Shown one piece after another: positions 18,412 to 26,997 of a DNA stretch of 64,000 nucleotides (position 1 is the first letter of the stretch; each line of letters begins with the position of its first letter). Position numbers and translations under genes: made by a program. The DNA is from an uncultured Bacteroidales bacterium. Lineage in GTDB: Bacteria; Bacteroidota; Bacteroidia; Bacteroidales; UBA932. The stretch is taken from the NCBI GenBank assembly GCA_934717185.1, contig CAKUYQ010000011.1, positions 18,495 to 82,494 of the forward strand. The letters run 5' to 3'. Under the pieces are notes generated by a model that ran no database searches, had not been told where the DNA came from, and saw nothing but the letters and a program-made list of their open reading frames with translations.

Positions 18412-20163
18412 ATGAGAAAAAGAAGAGTAAGATTTGCCCCCAGTCCTACAGGCCCGCTACACATGGGTGGTGTTAGGACAGCCCTGTACAACTATTTGTA
18501 CGCAAAACAGGAGGATGGAGATTTTATCCTCAGAATAGAGGACACAGATTCACAACGGTTTGTACCCGGTGCAGAGAAGTATATAATAGATTCGCTCCGC
18601 TGGTGCGGCATATACCCCGACGAAGGGGTTGATGCAGATGGGAATGTTGTTGAGGTTGCTTCCGAGAGGCATCCTCATGCCCCATACAGACAATCGCAGC
18701 GCAAGCATCTGTACAGACAATATGCAGACCAACTTATAGCCTCCGGCAACGCATATTATGCCTTTGATAGCGCCGAAGAGCTTGATGCACGCAGAAAAGA
18801 GGCTGAGGCACGCAAAGAGACCTTTGTCTACAACCATAAGTCAAGGATGGAACTTAGGAACTCTCTTACTCTTCCTCCCGACGAGGTAGAGAGGCTTCTT
18901 AAGGAGACAACCAACTGGACTGTAAGGTTCAAGACACCTGAGAACAGGGTGGTTAAGATGGACGATCTTATACGCGGCCATATTGAAGTTAACTCAGACA
19001 CGTTAGATGACAAAGTTTTATGGAAACGTGCAGATGAACTTCCAACATACCATCTTGCAAACATAGTGGATGACCATCTGATGGAGATAACGGAGGTTAT
19101 ACGTGGCGAAGAGTGGTTGCCATCTCTTCCACTGCATTACCTGCTTTACGAAGCATTCGGATGGCAGAAATCACAACCGCGGTTCGCACACCTTTCCCTG
19201 CTGTTAAAGCCGGATGGCAAAGGGAAACTAAGCAAAAGGGATGGCGACAGGCTTGGATTTCCTGTGTTTCCTTTGGAATGGGTTTCTCCAACCGGAGAGA
19301 TTTCACGCGGATACAGGGAGGATGGCTACTTCCCGGATGCCTTTATAAATATGTTGGCACTACTCGGCTGGAACCCTGGAACGGAACAGGAACTTTTCAC
19401 CATAGATGAATTGGTTAAGGCATTCTCACTTGACAGAGTTATCAAATCCGGTGCAAGATTCAACCCTGAAAAGGCCAAATGGTTTAATCAGGAGTACCTG
19501 CGCAAACGCTCGCCAAAAGAGCTCGCACAAGATTTCCTGCCTATCCTTAACGAGAAGTTGGAAGAGGTGACCAAATCAAACGGAGATTCTGTAATTGTTG
19601 GCAACGGACATATACCTTTCAAATATGTGGTAATGGTTTGCAACCTTATAAAAGAGCGTGCCCATTTTGTAAAGGATTTTTGGAATATAGCACACTACCT
19701 TTTTGCTTCACCAACCACATACGCAGCAGCAGATGTAAAGAAATTCTTTACGCCCGAGGTTAAACCGCTGATAGAGCAGGTTTATAAGCATATTGAAAAT
19801 ATGGAGTTCAAAGATTTTTGGCAACTGCACGAGTGCTGTGGACACGGCCATAACGAGCATAATAATAATGAGCATCACTGCTGCAAGAACTCTCAGCAGA
19901 CTAACGGAATCTGCAGCAATTTGGCAGATTTCTTAGAGAAGAAGGATATGCAGGTTCACACTATAGAGGAGGCTTTAACAGGTTTTATTAAAGAGAACGG
20001 ATGGAAGATGGGACAGATAATGAATACCTTAAGGCTTTTCTTTGTAGGGGAGGCAAAAGGATTGGGAATAGCGGATATCATATTCTTTATTGGAAAAGAG
20101 GAGGCTTTGCGCAGGATAAAAGCCGGGATTGAGGCTAAGGCTAAAGCTATATGCTGCTATTAA
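18412..20163 (+). CDS. gltX: Glutamate-tRNA ligase GltX with Cys/His-rich insert
   Basis: Class I aminoacyl-tRNA synthetase charging tRNA-Glu; 583 aa, about 80 longer than the common length. HIGH-type motif in PSPTGPLHMGG (9-19), KMSKS-type motif KLSKR at 272-276, and the GFPVFPLEW block seen in Bacteroidota. Within the C-terminal anticodon-binding region lies an unusual insert, residues about 473-501, with Cys475, 476, 490, 491, 501 and His473, 478, 480, 483, 488, 489, resembling a metal-binding loop. Frame is continuous and the C-terminal helices follow it, so it is an insertion and not a frameshift. It starts 24 bases after ftsZ. Confidence 0.95.
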   Translation: MRKRRVRFAPSPTGPLHMGGVRTALYNYLYAKQEDGDFILRIEDTDSQRFVPGAEKYIIDSLRWCGIYPDEGVDADGNVVEVASERHPHAPYRQSQRKHLYRQYADQLIASGNAYYAFDSAEELDARRKEAEARKETFVYNHKSRMELRNSLTLPPDEVERLLKETTNWTVRFKTPENRVVKMDDLIRGHIEVNSDTLDDKVLWKRADELPTYHLANIVDDHLMEITEVIRGEEWLPSLPLHYLLYEAFGWQKSQPRFAHLSLLLKPDGKGKLSKRDGDRLGFPVFPLEWVSPTGEISRGYREDGYFPDAFINMLALLGWNPGTEQELFTIDELVKAFSLDRVIKSGARFNPEKAKWFNQEYLRKRSPKELAQDFLPILNEKLEEVTKSNGDSVIVGNGHIPFKYVVMVCNLIKERAHFVKDFWNIAHYLFASPTTYAAADVKKFFTPEVKPLIEQVYKHIENMEFKDFWQLHECCGHGHNEHNNNEHHCCKNSQQTNGICSNLADFLEKKDMQVHTIEEALTGFIKENGWKMGQIMNTLRLFFVGEAKGLGIADIIFFIGKEEALRRIKAGIEAKAKAICCY

Positions 20164-20225
20164 TTGGCAATAAACTTTGTCATTATTTGTTCATTTGATG
20201 CAGAAGCTTCATTCGGTACAATAGT

Positions 20226-20258
20226 AAAGGGCGGTACAATATTGATGTGCCGCCCTTT
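20226..20258. terminator. Bidirectional terminator between gltX and the rnf operon
   Basis: Nine-base-pair stem AAAGGGCGG/CCGCCCTTT (20226-20234 with 20250-20258) around a 15-base loop, with A and T flanks on both sides, lying between the convergent ends of gltX and the TPR gene. Confidence 0.75.
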
Positions 20259-20292
20259 ATATTTATAGCTTTGTGCTTATAGCAATACCCCA

Positions 20293-20592
20293 TTACGGAT
20301 TCATCAAATCTGTATTTCTAAAGTTAAGAATCTCATAAATCGAATCTATGGCAGTTGCAGCAGGAGACGCCGGGTCTATTAACTTTGCACGATTATATGC
20401 ATTTATTGCCTCACCCCACATCTGTTGCCTGCGGTAGATACCACCAAGAAGATACCACGCGTAAGCATTACTCTCCTCAACCTTTAAAAGCTCTATCAAT
20501 TGAGAATATGCTTCGTCAACTTTTGACTCTCTAAGCAGTGCCTCTATCTCCAAAACTGTCATAACCTCCTGTATTGCTCTTTTCTTTTCCAT
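20293..20592 (-). CDS. Small TPR protein at the end of the rnf operon
   Basis: Cytoplasmic protein of 99 aa with no signal peptide. About one and a half to two tetratricopeptide units are visible: residues about 23-75 contain the AYAWYLLGGIYRRQQMWGEAINAYNRAKLIDP pattern, with W, LG, Y and the closing P at TPR positions. It starts 9 bases downstream of rnfA on the same strand, so it is probably co-transcribed. A role as assembly or docking partner of the Rnf complex is only a guess from position. Confidence 0.75.
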   Translation of the reverse strand: MEKKRAIQEVMTVLEIEALLRESKVDEAYSQLIELLKVEESNAYAWYLLGGIYRRQQMWGEAINAYNRAKLIDPASPAATAIDSIYEILNFRNTDLMNP

Positions 20593-20601
20593 CTGTGTTT
20601 A

Positions 20602-21207
20602 CTATTTTACCAAGCCGGAGAATCCCATAAATGCCATAGCCAATATACTGGCTGTTATAAGGGCAATCGGAATCCCTTTAAATGCCTTAGGAACATTTGA
20701 AAGCTCTATCTGTTCTCTTATTCCTGCAAAAATAGTTAAAGAAAGGCCAAATCCAAGCGCTGTTGCAACGGCATATACTACAGACTCCGCAAGATTAAAC
20801 ATATGAGGAGCCTCACCTCCAAAACCAAACTCCTTTGAAACAACAACTATAGCTATACCTAAAACGGCACAGTTGGTTGTTATAAGAGGAAGGAATATTC
20901 CCAAAGCCTGATAAAGAGCAGGGCTTACCTTCTTAAGAATAATCTCCACCATCTGAACAAGTGCAGCAATAACCAATATGAAGGTGATTGTTTGCATGAA
21001 CTCAATATTCAGCGGAACCAAAATATAGTACTGCACCAAGTATGTAAAGAGTGTTGCAATGGCCATTACAAAACATACTGCACTGCCCATTCCTATTGCA
21101 GTTGATACCTTATTGGAAACGCCCAAAAACGGACATATTCCAAGGAATTGCGACAATACGATATTATTTACGAATATCGCAGATATAATTATTAAAATAT
21201 ATTCCAT
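20602..21207 (-). CDS. rnfA: Rnf electron transport complex subunit A
   Basis: Integral membrane subunit (201 aa, about six helices) of the ion-translocating ferredoxin:NAD+ oxidoreductase, homologous to RsxA and NqrE. Conserved cysteines C25 (in LGICPFLG) and C113 (in TTNCAVLG) are those known to help hold an intramembrane iron-sulfur cluster at the RnfA/RnfE interface. Last rnf gene of the B-C-D-G-E-A order, which is the usual order. Confidence 0.95.
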   Translation of the reverse strand: MEYILIIISAIFVNNIVLSQFLGICPFLGVSNKVSTAIGMGSAVCFVMAIATLFTYLVQYYILVPLNIEFMQTITFILVIAALVQMVEIILKKVSPALYQALGIFLPLITTNCAVLGIAIVVVSKEFGFGGEAPHMFNLAESVVYAVATALGFGLSLTIFAGIREQIELSNVPKAFKGIPIALITASILAMAFMGFSGLVK

Positions 21208-21231
21208 ATCAATTAATATTTACAGTATGTA

Positions 21232-21813
21232 CTATTTTTTTAAATACTTGTTAAACAGGACCATCAAATAGCCAAGTACAAGGAATCCGCCCGGAGCCAA
21301 AACAAACGCAAGCACTCCGTCTGCAGGGGCAATCTTACAGCCGAAAACAGAAAGACCACCAAGCAGCTCCCTTACAAAACCTATTACCGTAAGGCTCAAT
21401 GAGAAACCAAGACCAATACCAAGGCCGTCACAAGCAGACTCAACTACAGAGTGCTTGCAAGCATACGCCTCAGCACGTCCAAGTACAATACAGTTTACAA
21501 CGATAAGAGGAATAAACAGGCCCAAAGTCTCATACAGACCGGGTGTAAATGCCTGCATTATAAACTGAAGCACTGTAACAAGCGATGCGATAATAACTAT
21601 ATAGCACGGTATCTTTACTTTTGACGGAATGACAGGAGCAACAGCTGAAATAAGCATATTTGACAAAATCAGCACAAACGTTGTTGCCAATCCCATACCA
21701 AGACCGTTTATAGCTGAGGTAGTCGTACCCAAAGTTGGACACATACCCAAGACAAGGACAAACGTAGGATTGTTCTTGATAAGTCCCTCTATTATAATCT
21801 TAAATTTATTCAT
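21232..21813 (-). CDS. rnfE: Rnf electron transport complex subunit E
   Basis: Membrane subunit homologous to NqrD and to RnfA in inverted topology; 193 aa, about six helices. It carries the paired cysteine motifs LGMCPTLG (C25) and VVNCIVLG (C108), which with those of RnfA would bind the membrane-embedded cluster. Its start overlaps the end of rnfG by 8 bases, a sign of translational coupling. Confidence 0.95.
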   Translation of the reverse strand: MNKFKIIIEGLIKNNPTFVLVLGMCPTLGTTTSAINGLGMGLATTFVLILSNMLISAVAPVIPSKVKIPCYIVIIASLVTVLQFIMQAFTPGLYETLGLFIPLIVVNCIVLGRAEAYACKHSVVESACDGLGIGLGFSLSLTVIGFVRELLGGLSVFGCKIAPADGVLAFVLAPGGFLVLGYLMVLFNKYLKK

Positions 21814-22417
21814 TGTCTGTTCCTCCGGCTACATTATTGTTCTCTTTAATTGAAGTAAATACCTTATACGCACTCTCCAAAGCATCTATATATGCCCTTG
21901 AAGTAATGGTAGAAGCTGTAATGGCATCCAAATTACCGCCATCCTTTTTAACAGCAAATTTAAAATTAGGATCTGCAGGGTTCTTGCCTTGGAATTGTGT
22001 TACGAAAGGCTGCGACGGATCTGTAATCTTGGCGCCAAGACCGGGAGTCTCTGCATGCGAAATGACAGATACACCTTTAATCTCGCCCGAAGCTGTAAAA
22101 CCAACCATAAGGACAATCTTTCCGCCAAATCCCTTTGTAGTAAAGGATTCTATTGCATAACCTACAGATGTTCCGTTATTTACAGCAGGATAAACGACAA
22201 ACTTTTTCCCTTCCATCTCAACCTCATATTTCTCTGCAAAAGGATCATTAGTAAACTCCGGAACCACACCGCCTATGGCGTTATTGATTTTTGCCACCTG
22301 TGCGGCATCAATAGGTTCTTTCGTAAGAGCATATACTCCGCCCAAAACAGCGGCAGCAGCAAGGCAGACAAGGCTCAATACCACTACCATATTCTTAAAT
22401 GATGATTGTATTGCCAT
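21806..22417 (-). CDS. rnfG: Rnf complex FMN-binding subunit G
   Basis: Periplasmic subunit with one N-terminal membrane anchor (about 10-31) and an FMN-binding domain; 203 aa. FMN is normally attached by a phosphoester bond to the last Thr of an S/T-G-A-T motif. Here the corresponding stretch reads DAITASTITS, so the acceptor would be Thr170 while the preceding Gly-Ala are replaced by Ala-Ser. Flavinylation requires ApbE, which is not encoded in this window. Its start codon overlaps the rnfD stop. Confidence 0.93.
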   Translation of the reverse strand: MAIQSSFKNMVVVLSLVCLAAAAVLGGVYALTKEPIDAAQVAKINNAIGGVVPEFTNDPFAEKYEVEMEGKKFVVYPAVNNGTSVGYAIESFTTKGFGGKIVLMVGFTASGEIKGVSVISHAETPGLGAKITDPSQPFVTQFQGKNPADPNFKFAVKKDGGNLDAITASTITSRAYIDALESAYKVFTSIKENNNVAGGTDNE

Positions 22418-23412
22418 TATTTTGCCTCCTTTGCAAATCTTTTAGGTTTAACATACATATTAATCAACGGAACCACAGAGTTCATTATAAGAATTGCAAA
22501 TGAGATACCCTCAGGATAAGCTCCAAATGTTCTTATAAGGATTGTCAGGATTCCAATGCCCACACCATATATAACCATACCTTTTGTACTCATAGGTGAG
22601 GTAACATAATCTGTAGCCATAAATATAGAGCCTAACAACATACCGCCTGTAAGAAGGTTGAAGATAGGATCTGTGAACTGCTCCGGATTACACAACCAAA
22701 GAATCCCCGAGAATACAAATACCGTTGCAAAAATTGCAATCGGAATATGCGGTTTGATTACCTTTCTAATCAAAAGATATACAAAACCTATCAAAAGAGC
22801 TACTGCAGATATCTCTCCGGAAGAACCTATCCTTGAGAACAACATCTCAATGTAAGAGAAATTATTTGCAGCAAAAATCTCATCCAAAGTCTGTCCGTTT
22901 GCCAAGCCCTCCTTTACAATTCCAAGAGGTGTAGCGCCTGATGTTGCATCCACTAATGAGGATGCTAACCAACTATGAGGAGCTTCCCAATTTGTCATGA
23001 TTACAGGGAATGAGACCAAAAGAAAAACACGGGCAACCAAAGCCGGGTTAAAGATATTCTGTCCCAAGCCACCGAATGTCATCTTTGCAACACCTATAGC
23101 TATTATGGCTCCTACAACAGGTATCCACCATGGAGCGGCAACAGGCAGGTTTAATGACAACAAGACTCCGGTAACAACAGCAGACCAATCACAAATAGTG
23201 ATTGTGGACTTCATAAGGTATTTCTCTATCAGATACTCAACTGCAACGCAGGCTACAACACTTATAACCAACAATTTAACAGCAGCAAGACCGAAAAAGA
23301 ATACCGAAACGAGAACTGCGGGGACAAGAGCTATAACTACATCCCTCATTAATTTTGCGGTACTCTCTTTCCCGTGAATATGCGGAGAAGGAGATACAAT
23401 TAATCTATTCAT
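22417..23412 (-). CDS. rnfD: Rnf electron transport complex subunit D
   Basis: Polytopic subunit homologous to NqrB; 331 aa with about nine to ten membrane helices. The FMN attachment motif SGATPLG is intact at residues 158-164 with acceptor Thr161. The N-terminus MNRLIVSPSPHIHGKES is typical. It lies between rnfC (24 bases upstream) and rnfG (overlapping by one base). Confidence 0.95.
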   Translation of the reverse strand: MNRLIVSPSPHIHGKESTAKLMRDVVIALVPAVLVSVFFFGLAAVKLLVISVVACVAVEYLIEKYLMKSTITICDWSAVVTGVLLSLNLPVAAPWWIPVVGAIIAIGVAKMTFGGLGQNIFNPALVARVFLLVSFPVIMTNWEAPHSWLASSLVDATSGATPLGIVKEGLANGQTLDEIFAANNFSYIEMLFSRIGSSGEISAVALLIGFVYLLIRKVIKPHIPIAIFATVFVFSGILWLCNPEQFTDPIFNLLTGGMLLGSIFMATDYVTSPMSTKGMVIYGVGIGILTILIRTFGAYPEGISFAILIMNSVVPLINMYVKPKRFAKEAK

Positions 23413-23436
23413 TCTTTATTGTATTGATGTTATAGT

Positions 23437-24768
23437 TTATTTTTTAGGTCTGCTACGCATAATTTTCATCACAGTACCTTTTGCATATCGTATTGTATCA
23501 AGCAGCGGAATATTTGCCGGACAGGTAAACTGGCAGCAACCGCACTCAATACAGTCATAAACCTTGTGCGCCTCAAGATCGTCATATCTTTTGGCCTTAC
23601 CAAGTTTATTCAACAGATAAGGTTCCAATCCCATTGGACAGGCAGCAACGCATTTGGCACACCTTATACAGTTGCTCTCCGGTTTCCTTCTTGTCTGCTC
23701 CTCAGTCAAAAAGAGAACAGATGAGGAACCTTTAAGCGTGGGTGCATCCAAGTTGCTAATAGCCTTACCCATCATAGGACCGCCGCTAATAACCTTTGCA
23801 GCATTCTCCGGAACACCGCCAACCTCGGCTATAATTGCGCTTATAGGGGTTCCGACTCTATGTTTATAGTTCCTCTGGGCTGGAGAACATTGGCCTGTAA
23901 CAGTAAGTATACCCTCAAACAGAGGTTTGTTCTTCTGTACAGCCTCATAAACAGCAAAAGCAGTTCCAACATTTTGGACAACAGCACCGGTATCTATAGG
24001 AAGACCCATAGATGGCACTCGTCTCCCCACAACTGCATCTATAAGCTGTTTTTCACCGCCCTGCGGATACTTCTTCTTTAAAGGAACAATCTCTATTCCA
24101 TTATATTTTACCGCATGTTCCTGCATTATCCTTATCGCCTCAGGCTTATTCTCTTCAATACCTATAAAGCCTTTGGAAACGCCCAACGCCTTCATCATAA
24201 TGGCAGCTCCTATAAGAACCTGCTCCGGCATCTCTACAAGAACACGGTAGTCAGATGTAAGATATGGCTCACACTCGGCTCCGTTTATAATAAGGAATTC
24301 GGCCTTTTTGCCCGGAGGAGGTGAAAGTTTAACACAGGTTGGGAAGGTTGCACCGCCCAAGCCTACTACACCACACTCCTTAATTCTATCTATTATTGCC
24401 TTTGCATCAAGTTCAACCTCTCTTTTGATATCCGGTGTTCTGTCTATTGTATCAACCCATTCATCCCCCTCAACATTTATGACAACAGCTTTTGTCATAT
24501 TACCGGCAAGATCCTTTATCATCTCTATCCCCTTTACAGTACCGGATACAGAGGAGTGGACAGGTGCGGAAATAAAGCCGTTGGCATTTGCTATGAGCTG
24601 CCCCACCTTAACCTTGTCACCTGCAACTACAATAGGTTCAGCAGGTGCCCCAAGATGCTGAGACATGGAGATATAAGCAATCTGAGGAATTGGAAAATCC
24701 TCTATTTTGGCATCCTTTGATATCTTATTATCGTTTGGATGAACGCCTCCTAATGAAAATGTCCTCAT
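23437..24768 (-). CDS. rnfC: Rnf complex NADH-binding iron-sulfur subunit C
   Basis: Peripheral subunit, 443 aa, that carries the NAD(H)/FMN-binding module and two [4Fe-4S] clusters. N-terminal barrel-sandwich part (about 30-100), NADH-binding region with GLGGATFPTCVKL (about 136-148) and NGAECEPYLTSD, then a SLBB-like region, and two ferredoxin motifs with Cys367/370/373/377 and Cys406/409/412/416. The short form lacks the repetitive C-terminal tail found in some gammaproteobacteria. Confidence 0.96.
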   Translation of the reverse strand: MRTFSLGGVHPNDNKISKDAKIEDFPIPQIAYISMSQHLGAPAEPIVVAGDKVKVGQLIANANGFISAPVHSSVSGTVKGIEMIKDLAGNMTKAVVINVEGDEWVDTIDRTPDIKREVELDAKAIIDRIKECGVVGLGGATFPTCVKLSPPPGKKAEFLIINGAECEPYLTSDYRVLVEMPEQVLIGAAIMMKALGVSKGFIGIEENKPEAIRIMQEHAVKYNGIEIVPLKKKYPQGGEKQLIDAVVGRRVPSMGLPIDTGAVVQNVGTAFAVYEAVQKNKPLFEGILTVTGQCSPAQRNYKHRVGTPISAIIAEVGGVPENAAKVISGGPMMGKAISNLDAPTLKGSSSVLFLTEEQTRRKPESNCIRCAKCVAACPMGLEPYLLNKLGKAKRYDDLEAHKVYDCIECGCCQFTCPANIPLLDTIRYAKGTVMKIMRSRPKK

Positions 24769-24779
24769 TTTACTATATT

Positions 24780-25721
24780 TTAAGCATTGTTAGCAACTTT
24801 GTTTTCTTCTGCCTTTACAGCCTCCTTAGGCTCATCTGCCTTTGGTGTGGCAGGAGTAGCAGGTTTGGCAGCAGCCGGAGCGGCAGCCGGTTTTGGAGGG
24901 CGTGGAGGGAAGTTTACGGCATGAATGGCGCCGGTAGGGCATTCGGCCACACACTTGGTACACATACGACACTTGTTAAAATCTATGTATGCTAAGTTAT
25001 TCTCCAATGTAATAGCTTCAAAAGGACATACTTTAAAGCACTTTCCACATCCTATACAAGCAGCGGTACAAGCCTTTCTTGCCACACCGCCCTTGTCCTT
25101 GTTAACGCAATCAACATATATACGCCTGCTCTTAGGGCCTTTGTTCCTAAGCTCTATAATAGACCTTGGACACGCTTTTACGCAAGCCCCGCAAGATGTA
25201 CATTTATCCTCATCAACAACAGGCAATCCGGTAGCCTCATCCATAGACAAAGCACCAAATTGGCAAGCTTCAACACAGTCGCCGCATCCAAGGCAACCAT
25301 ATTTACAACCTGTATCGCCCGCATATAGCGAGTTCTTGACAGCGCACGACGCAACTCCATCATAATCGTTTGTGCGAGGTCTGTTGGCGCAGGTTCCGTT
25401 ACATCTTATAACAGCAACCATAGGCGCCTTTTCTTTAACTTCAAATCCTAAAGCAGCTCCAACTTTCTGCATGGTGGCATTACCGCCAACAGGGCAGTAC
25501 ATAGAATCTATATTGCCGGACTTTACGCAATTCTCGGCAAATGCACGGCATCCTGCATATCCGCATCCGCCGCAATTAGCCCCCGGCATAATAGCCTCAA
25601 CAATGTCGATTCTTGGATCTTCTTCAACTTTGAATTTCTGTGCTACGAAATATAGCACTACCGCCAGAACAAGCCCCATGATGGTAAGGCTGACCACGGT
25701 AATAATGATTGTTGTACCCAT
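24780..25721 (-). CDS. rnfB: Rnf complex ferredoxin-interacting subunit B
   Basis: Membrane-anchored iron-sulfur protein receiving electrons from ferredoxin; 313 aa. Membrane anchor at about 5-27, Fe-S domain with GANCGGCGYAGC (Cys50, 53, 58, plus Cys76), then four ferredoxin-type motifs: Cys143-153, 174-184, 222-232 and 251-261. The tail (about 270-313) is Pro/Ala/Lys-rich low complexity. First rnf gene of the set, 4 bases after the RseC-like gene. Confidence 0.96.
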   Translation of the reverse strand: MGTTIIITVVSLTIMGLVLAVVLYFVAQKFKVEEDPRIDIVEAIMPGANCGGCGYAGCRAFAENCVKSGNIDSMYCPVGGNATMQKVGAALGFEVKEKAPMVAVIRCNGTCANRPRTNDYDGVASCAVKNSLYAGDTGCKYGCLGCGDCVEACQFGALSMDEATGLPVVDEDKCTSCGACVKACPRSIIELRNKGPKSRRIYVDCVNKDKGGVARKACTAACIGCGKCFKVCPFEAITLENNLAYIDFNKCRMCTKCVAECPTGAIHAVNFPPRPPKPAAAPAAAKPATPATPKADEPKEAVKAEENKVANNA

Positions 25722-25725
25722 TTAA

Positions 25726-26154
25726 TTATTGTTTATCAATTATGAAGACAAAGTTGCTTGCAATCTTCTTCTTGAATAGGAACAGCCCCAAGTAGTACAA
25801 ACCCACTCCAACTACAGAGGATAATCCCACCCAAAGTTCCCCCAATTGCAACATATGCAAAGTTAATAATAAAAATAACAGGATAAACAACGGGACAACA
25901 TAAGAAATAACCACGGCGCGCATCCCCATAGACCTCTTCATTGTTACTGTAACATGCTCTCCAACGCTTAATTTTAAATTATACAGATTAACCGCATCTA
26001 TAATCTTATCGGCCTTATCTGCCGCTGTACAAGCACCTTTCGCGTGGCAAGCCGCGCACAGAGATGAAGTTTCAATTTTTACAGAGACAACTTTTGGCGT
26101 TATTGAAATAATTTCGCCGCCATGTCTCACAGTCTTTAAAGAAGTGTCTGACAT
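25726..26154 (-). CDS. RseC/MucC-like (SoxR-reducing system) membrane protein
   Basis: Protein of 142 aa of the RseC/MucC family. The N-terminal cytoplasmic part has a cysteine set C33, C36, C42 (in SLCAACHAKGAC), suited to iron-sulfur or redox chemistry, and there are two membrane helices at about 80-125. In E. coli RseC works with the Rnf homologue Rsx to keep SoxR reduced; in Bacteroidota the gene is regularly the leader of the rnf operon, as here. A helper role for Rnf is inference. Confidence 0.85.
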   Translation of the reverse strand: MSDTSLKTVRHGGEIISITPKVVSVKIETSSLCAACHAKGACTAADKADKIIDAVNLYNLKLSVGEHVTVTMKRSMGMRAVVISYVVPLFILLFLLLTLHMLQLGELWVGLSSVVGVGLYYLGLFLFKKKIASNFVFIIDKQ

Positions 26155-26186
26155 CTGATATTTGTAATAATTTTCTTACTAAAAAT

Positions 26187-26975
26187 CTATTTGATTTTGC
26201 TTGATAAAGGGTATTTTACATTCTTGTACGAGCTTAGTCTCCCCTGCACACGACCCACCAATATGGGTGCCTCAAACAGCAATGGTATTTTGTTCAAATC
26301 ATCCGTTACCCATATTGTCATCTCCTCCTCCCCCGTAAATACAGAGCCGGCAACCAACTTCACTGCAAACTTAAGAGTATTGAAAGTTCCAAGTTTCTGA
26401 ATCTTCTTAACCTCTTTTCCCTGATAGATAAAATAGAAGTTATATACATCACTGTCTATGGCAAATGAGATAGGGATTCTCACATTCATTGTAACAGTGT
26501 TAAAATCTATGCTTCTTACCCTATAGAAAAGGGAGACAAGATCGTATGTCTCACCTGTCCCCTTTAACATGGTATCTTTGGGTGTCCTGTCATATTTCTG
26601 GATCTTGGCATTTATCACATTATCTTGCGTATTAAAAAAAAATGTGTTCTGCATGTGATACTTACCCTCGTATGTATTTCTGTAGAAATAATAAGGCTTT
26701 ACAGGTGTTTGTGTAAATTTGCTTTCAAAATGTTCCCTTACCTTAAAGAAGATATCATAGAACTTGAAAGTTCTTCCTTTTATAACGCTATGATAGTAAC
26801 CGTCACTGAACGACAGATTTGTAACAGCTTCACCGACATCTGTATTAATTGCGCCCCATTTATAATTCACGGTATATGTGAGACTCTCCCCAACCTTGTA
26901 CGGAGGATTGTCACTCTGCGCTGCAGATATCGCAGCCTGCAGAACAAACACAATGCATATAAAAAGACTCCTCAT
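26187..26975 (-). CDS. Exported DUF3108 family protein
   Basis: Secreted protein of 262 aa with a signal peptide MRSLFICIVFVLQAAISAAQ. The mature part matches the DUF3108 pattern: GESLTYTVNYKWGAINTDVGEA near the start, then FKVREHFESKF, and YNFYFIYQGKEV later, consistent with a beta-rich lipocalin-like barrel. Function unknown. The frame is open 23 codons further upstream, where it would overlap dnaB, so the ATG at 26975, 22 bases after the dnaB stop, is chosen. Confidence 0.8.
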   Translation of the reverse strand: MRSLFICIVFVLQAAISAAQSDNPPYKVGESLTYTVNYKWGAINTDVGEAVTNLSFSDGYYHSVIKGRTFKFYDIFFKVREHFESKFTQTPVKPYYFYRNTYEGKYHMQNTFFFNTQDNVINAKIQKYDRTPKDTMLKGTGETYDLVSLFYRVRSIDFNTVTMNVRIPISFAIDSDVYNFYFIYQGKEVKKIQKLGTFNTLKFAVKLVAGSVFTGEEEMTIWVTDDLNKIPLLFEAPILVGRVQGRLSSYKNVKYPLSSKIK

Positions 26976-26997
26976 ATAAGAAAAAGTTTTGTTTATC

